Assembly: GCA_014649555.1 (NCBI GenBank)
Contig: BMTG01000006.1
Span: forward strand, 124,001-188,000
Reading direction: 5' to 3'
Source of the DNA: Streptomyces globisporus
GTDB lineage: Bacteria; Actinomycetota; Actinomycetes; Streptomycetales; Streptomycetaceae
Length of the DNA stretch: 64,000 bases
Position 1 is the first letter of the stretch. Every line of letters begins with the position of its first letter. Below, in pieces: positions 62,078-64,000 of this stretch. Position numbers and translations under genes: made by a program. Below the pieces are notes generated by a model. The model did no database searches and was not told the DNA's origin. It worked only from the letters and a program-made list of their open reading frames with translations.

Positions 62078-62131
62078 GTGAAGGGGCCGGTCCGGCCGAG
62101 AGAGCTCTCTCGGCCGGACCGGCCCCTTCAC
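62078..62131. terminator. 54-bp perfect palindrome, bidirectional terminator
   Basis: Positions 62078-62104 are the exact inverse complement of 62105-62131: 27-base arms with no spacer and no mismatch, centred on GAGAGAGCTCTCTC. It lies between convergent genes and would form a very stable hairpin in either transcript. Confidence 0.88.
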
Positions 62132-62149
62132 ACGGTCGTACGAACCCCG

Positions 62150-62770
62150 TCACAGGCGTACGAGGCGCTCCGTCAGGTCGCGGTAGTGCTGAAGGGCGAT
62201 CCGCAGATCCTCGGTGTCCACCCCGGAGTCCGCGCCGCTCCCGTCCTTCCCGGACCGCAGCCGCCGCCCGCGTTCCGCCAGAGCGGCTCCGAGGTCCGCG
62301 ACGACCTCCTCGAACGTGGCGTCGGCGTCCCGCACCGCCCGGTGGGGGTCCTCCACGAATCCGGTCACCGCCTCCTGGATCCGGGCGGTGAAGGCCTCCT
62401 GCTCGGCCGGGGCGAACAAGGGCTTGCCCAGTCCCGGGCCGTCCTCGGAGGGCCGCCCCACGGAGTGGGAACCGGCCTCGGGGCCCGTTTCGCCGGGCGC
62501 CGTGCGCGGATCCGGGGGCCTGACGGCAGTGGGGTCCGGGGTGTGCGGGGTGCCGCCGACGGAGGTCTCCTGGGCCCCCTCGGCGTGCCCTGCGGAGCCC
62601 GGGGCCTGCGTGGGCGGCCGGACCGGATCGGTCTCCTTGCCCGTGACCGTCCTCGTGGCCGGGTCGGGCGCGCCCGGGCGCCTGACAGGCGTACCCGTGT
62701 CGATGGGCCCGGCGCCCTTGGGGAGTCCGGTGCCGGCGGCGTCCGTCCCGTCGTTCGGTGTGCGCGTCAT
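62150..62770 (-). CDS. Hypothetical protein with disordered N-terminus and helical C-terminus
   Basis: Protein of 206 residues. The first ~115 residues are Pro/Gly/Thr-rich and look disordered. The C-terminal ~90 (PAEQEAFTARIQEAVTGFVEDPHRAVRDADATFEEVVADLGAALAERGR; DTEDLRIALQHYRDLTERLV) form amphipathic helices. The ATG at 62770 overlaps the stop of the preceding gene (ATGA), so the two are co-translated. Both encode helical 'SPERSLAEADALLADL / PHRAVRDADATFEEVVADL'-like segments, suggesting a shared ancestry and partnership. I do not recognise a function. Confidence 0.7.
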   Translation of the reverse strand: MTRTPNDGTDAAGTGLPKGAGPIDTGTPVRRPGAPDPATRTVTGKETDPVRPPTQAPGSAGHAEGAQETSVGGTPHTPDPTAVRPPDPRTAPGETGPEAGSHSVGRPSEDGPGLGKPLFAPAEQEAFTARIQEAVTGFVEDPHRAVRDADATFEEVVADLGAALAERGRRLRSGKDGSGADSGVDTEDLRIALQHYRDLTERLVRL

Positions 62771-63348
62771 GATGTACCCCGTCCCTTCACCAGATTCCGG
62801 TTGCCGTGTTCACGCCCCGACGCGCCGCCCGCGAGCAGGGCGTCGAAGAGCTTGCGGGCCTCGATGAGGGCCTCGCGCCTGTCCTCGGTGCTCGCATCCC
62901 CGTTCCGGGCGGTGTGCACCCGGCGGTATCCGTCGACATGCGCGGCGTGGTGCACGGAGATGGCATCCGTACGGTCCTCGAAGTTCTCGCCGTCCGGAAA
63001 ACCGCGCTCGCGCGACAGATCGGCCAGCAGCGCGTCGGCCTCGGCGAGGGAGCGCTCCGGCGATTCGACGAACAGTTCCTGGGCACCCGCCCAGCGGGCG
63101 GCGTACCGCGCACGGGCCTCCTCGGTCAGCGGGCGCTCCTCGATGGCCCCGTGCCGCTTCACCCGTTCGTCGAGTTCCCGCTCGGCCGCCTCCGTGTCGC
63201 CGCCGTGCCGGGCGACCACCCGGTCGTACTCCGGGCCGAAGCGGCTGCGCAGACCCCGGCCGCCGCCGGCGAGGCGTCCACGCAGCAGGAAGAACGCGGC
63301 GATGGCCGCCACGGCGACCACGGCGATGATGATGATCGCTGTCGTCAC
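62767..63348 (-). CDS. Hypothetical membrane-anchored helical protein
   Basis: Protein of 193 residues: one N-terminal membrane helix (TTAIIIIAVVAVAAIAAFFLL), a basic stretch, then a highly charged all-helical domain (RFGPEYDRVVARHGGDTEAAERELDERVKRH ... SRERGFPDGENFEDRTDAISVHHAAHVDGYR). The ATG at 63348 is the only start that keeps the membrane anchor. It overlaps the following gene by four bases and shares a related helical segment with it. It looks like the conserved Streptomyces pair in which a membrane protein and a disordered/helical partner are co-expressed; function unknown. Confidence 0.72.
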   Translation of the reverse strand: MTTAIIIIAVVAVAAIAAFFLLRGRLAGGGRGLRSRFGPEYDRVVARHGGDTEAAERELDERVKRHGAIEERPLTEEARARYAARWAGAQELFVESPERSLAEADALLADLSRERGFPDGENFEDRTDAISVHHAAHVDGYRRVHTARNGDASTEDRREALIEARKLFDALLAGGASGREHGNRNLVKGRGTS

Positions 63349-63568
63349 GGCTACCGCCCTCCATGTTCATCGGCCGGTCCGTAGCTCTGCTGTCGCACAG
63401 TGGTCAACCCCTCTCGGTCCGGGTCCGGCGTCAATCGCCGGACGGCGCGCAGGACTTCCGTGTACCCCCGGATTCCGGTTCAAGGCAGCCCGTTGACGGC
63501 GGAAGGCTGCGGGCGGGGCCTCTGTAGGGTGAAAGGGCCGGTTCGGCGGAAGGTCGGAGGGACATGCG

Positions 63569-63973
63569 ATGACAGAGCGCAAACCACCGGGGGTCAGCTT
63601 CGAGTCCTGGGTCGACCGTCAGATCCACGAGGCCCAGGAGCGCGGCGACTTCTCCCGGCTCCCGGGCTTCGGCAAACCGATCGCCGGCCTGGAACGCCCG
63701 TACGACGAGGCCTGGTGGATCAAGCAGAAGATGCAGCGGGAGGGCGTGTCGATGCTGCCGCCCGCGCTGGCCCTGCGCAAAGAGGCGGAGGATGTCCCCG
63801 CCGCGGTGGCCGGGGCCCGCACCGAGTCCGAGGTGAGGCGCATCCTGACCGAGGTGAACGAGAAGATCGAGCGGGCCGTCAGGATGCCCCCCGAGGGCCC
63901 GCCGCTGCACCTCAAGCCCTTCGACGTCGAGGCGACCGTCCGCCGCTGGCGCGAGGAGCACCGCCCGGCCTGA
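63569..63973 (+). CDS. DUF1992 (DnaJ-family domain-containing) protein
   Basis: Small cytoplasmic protein of 134 residues. The family signature is clear: SFESWVDRQIHEAQERGDFSRLPGFGKPI, then DEAWWIKQKMQREGVSMLPPALALRKEAE. DUF1992 is the conserved region found next to J domains in DNAJC28-like proteins; no J domain (HPD) is present here. The ATG at 63569 follows GGAGGG by eight bases. The gene ends 27 bases before the right edge of the window. The 220 bases upstream hold no other gene or clear site. Function unknown beyond the family. Confidence 0.88.
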   Translation: MTERKPPGVSFESWVDRQIHEAQERGDFSRLPGFGKPIAGLERPYDEAWWIKQKMQREGVSMLPPALALRKEAEDVPAAVAGARTESEVRRILTEVNEKIERAVRMPPEGPPLHLKPFDVEATVRRWREEHRPA

Positions 63974-64000
63974 GAGCCGCCGCCACGGGGCGGTGCCTGA

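Noticed and set aside
62078-62131. Inverted repeat of a small mobile element
   Set aside because: There is no internal sequence, target-site duplication or transposase; position between convergent genes fits a terminator.

Overview
The window is very GC-rich (third codon positions almost always G or C), and its gene content is typical of Streptomyces: a coelichelin-type hydroxamate locus, a catechol siderophore locus, DmdR1/IdeR-type iron boxes, DasR-type chitinase operators, and secreted CBM32/GH16/GH18 enzymes. Gene identities come from reading translations, motifs and adenylation-domain codes by eye. No database search was run.

Region 1 (1-19.9 kb) is most of a coelichelin (cch) cluster, in the order permease (5' end outside the window), permease, ATPase, ferri-siderophore lipoprotein, ABC exporter, trimodular NRPS, second ABC exporter, then a convergent esterase. 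The NRPS reads A-T-E / C-A-T-E / C-A-T with codes DINYWGGIGK, DFWNVGMVHK and DMENLGLINK, which fit formyl-hydroxy-ornithine, threonine and hydroxy-ornithine. The ornithine hydroxylase and formyltransferase (cchA/cchB) are not here and probably lie just to the left.

Region 2 (20-34 kb) separates the two siderophore loci. It holds a MarR regulator divergent from an enolase, a divergent pair of secreted discoidin-domain proteins (a beta-helix protein and a GH16 laminarinase) with duplicated palindromic operators, a DUF3048 lipoprotein, two unknown genes, a deletion junction where two truncated genes abut, a DasR-boxed GH18 chitinase, phosphoglucomutase and a Streptomyces-type unknown gene.

Region 3 (34-55.2 kb) is a catechol siderophore locus of the griseobactin/bacillibactin kind. 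It has the 2,3-dihydroxybenzoate (DHB) genes dhbA, C, E and B plus a stand-alone aryl carrier protein, a fused double permease, a Fes-type esterase, an MFS exporter, an MbtH-like protein and a C-A-T-C-A-T-TE NRPS predicted to join a basic amino acid (probably Arg) and Thr to DHB. It also has an M20 hydrolase, a binding lipoprotein and an ATPase. Seven iron boxes lie in the two siderophore loci; every transcription unit of this locus starts next to one, as do cchF, cchE and cchJ.

Region 4 (55.2-64 kb) is core-like: meaB, mutB and mutA for methylmalonyl-CoA mutase, a DUF6325/SHOCT protein, a tyrosine phosphatase, a pair of unknown membrane/helical proteins and a DUF1992 protein.

The most unusual points are: complementary decay of the two ABC-exporter ATPase domains flanking the coelichelin NRPS; loss of the second histidine of HHxxxDG in its third condensation position; a hydroxamate and a catechol siderophore locus 14 kb apart with only one visible MbtH; a permease start codon that overlaps its iron box; and short tandem duplications that recur at stop codons.
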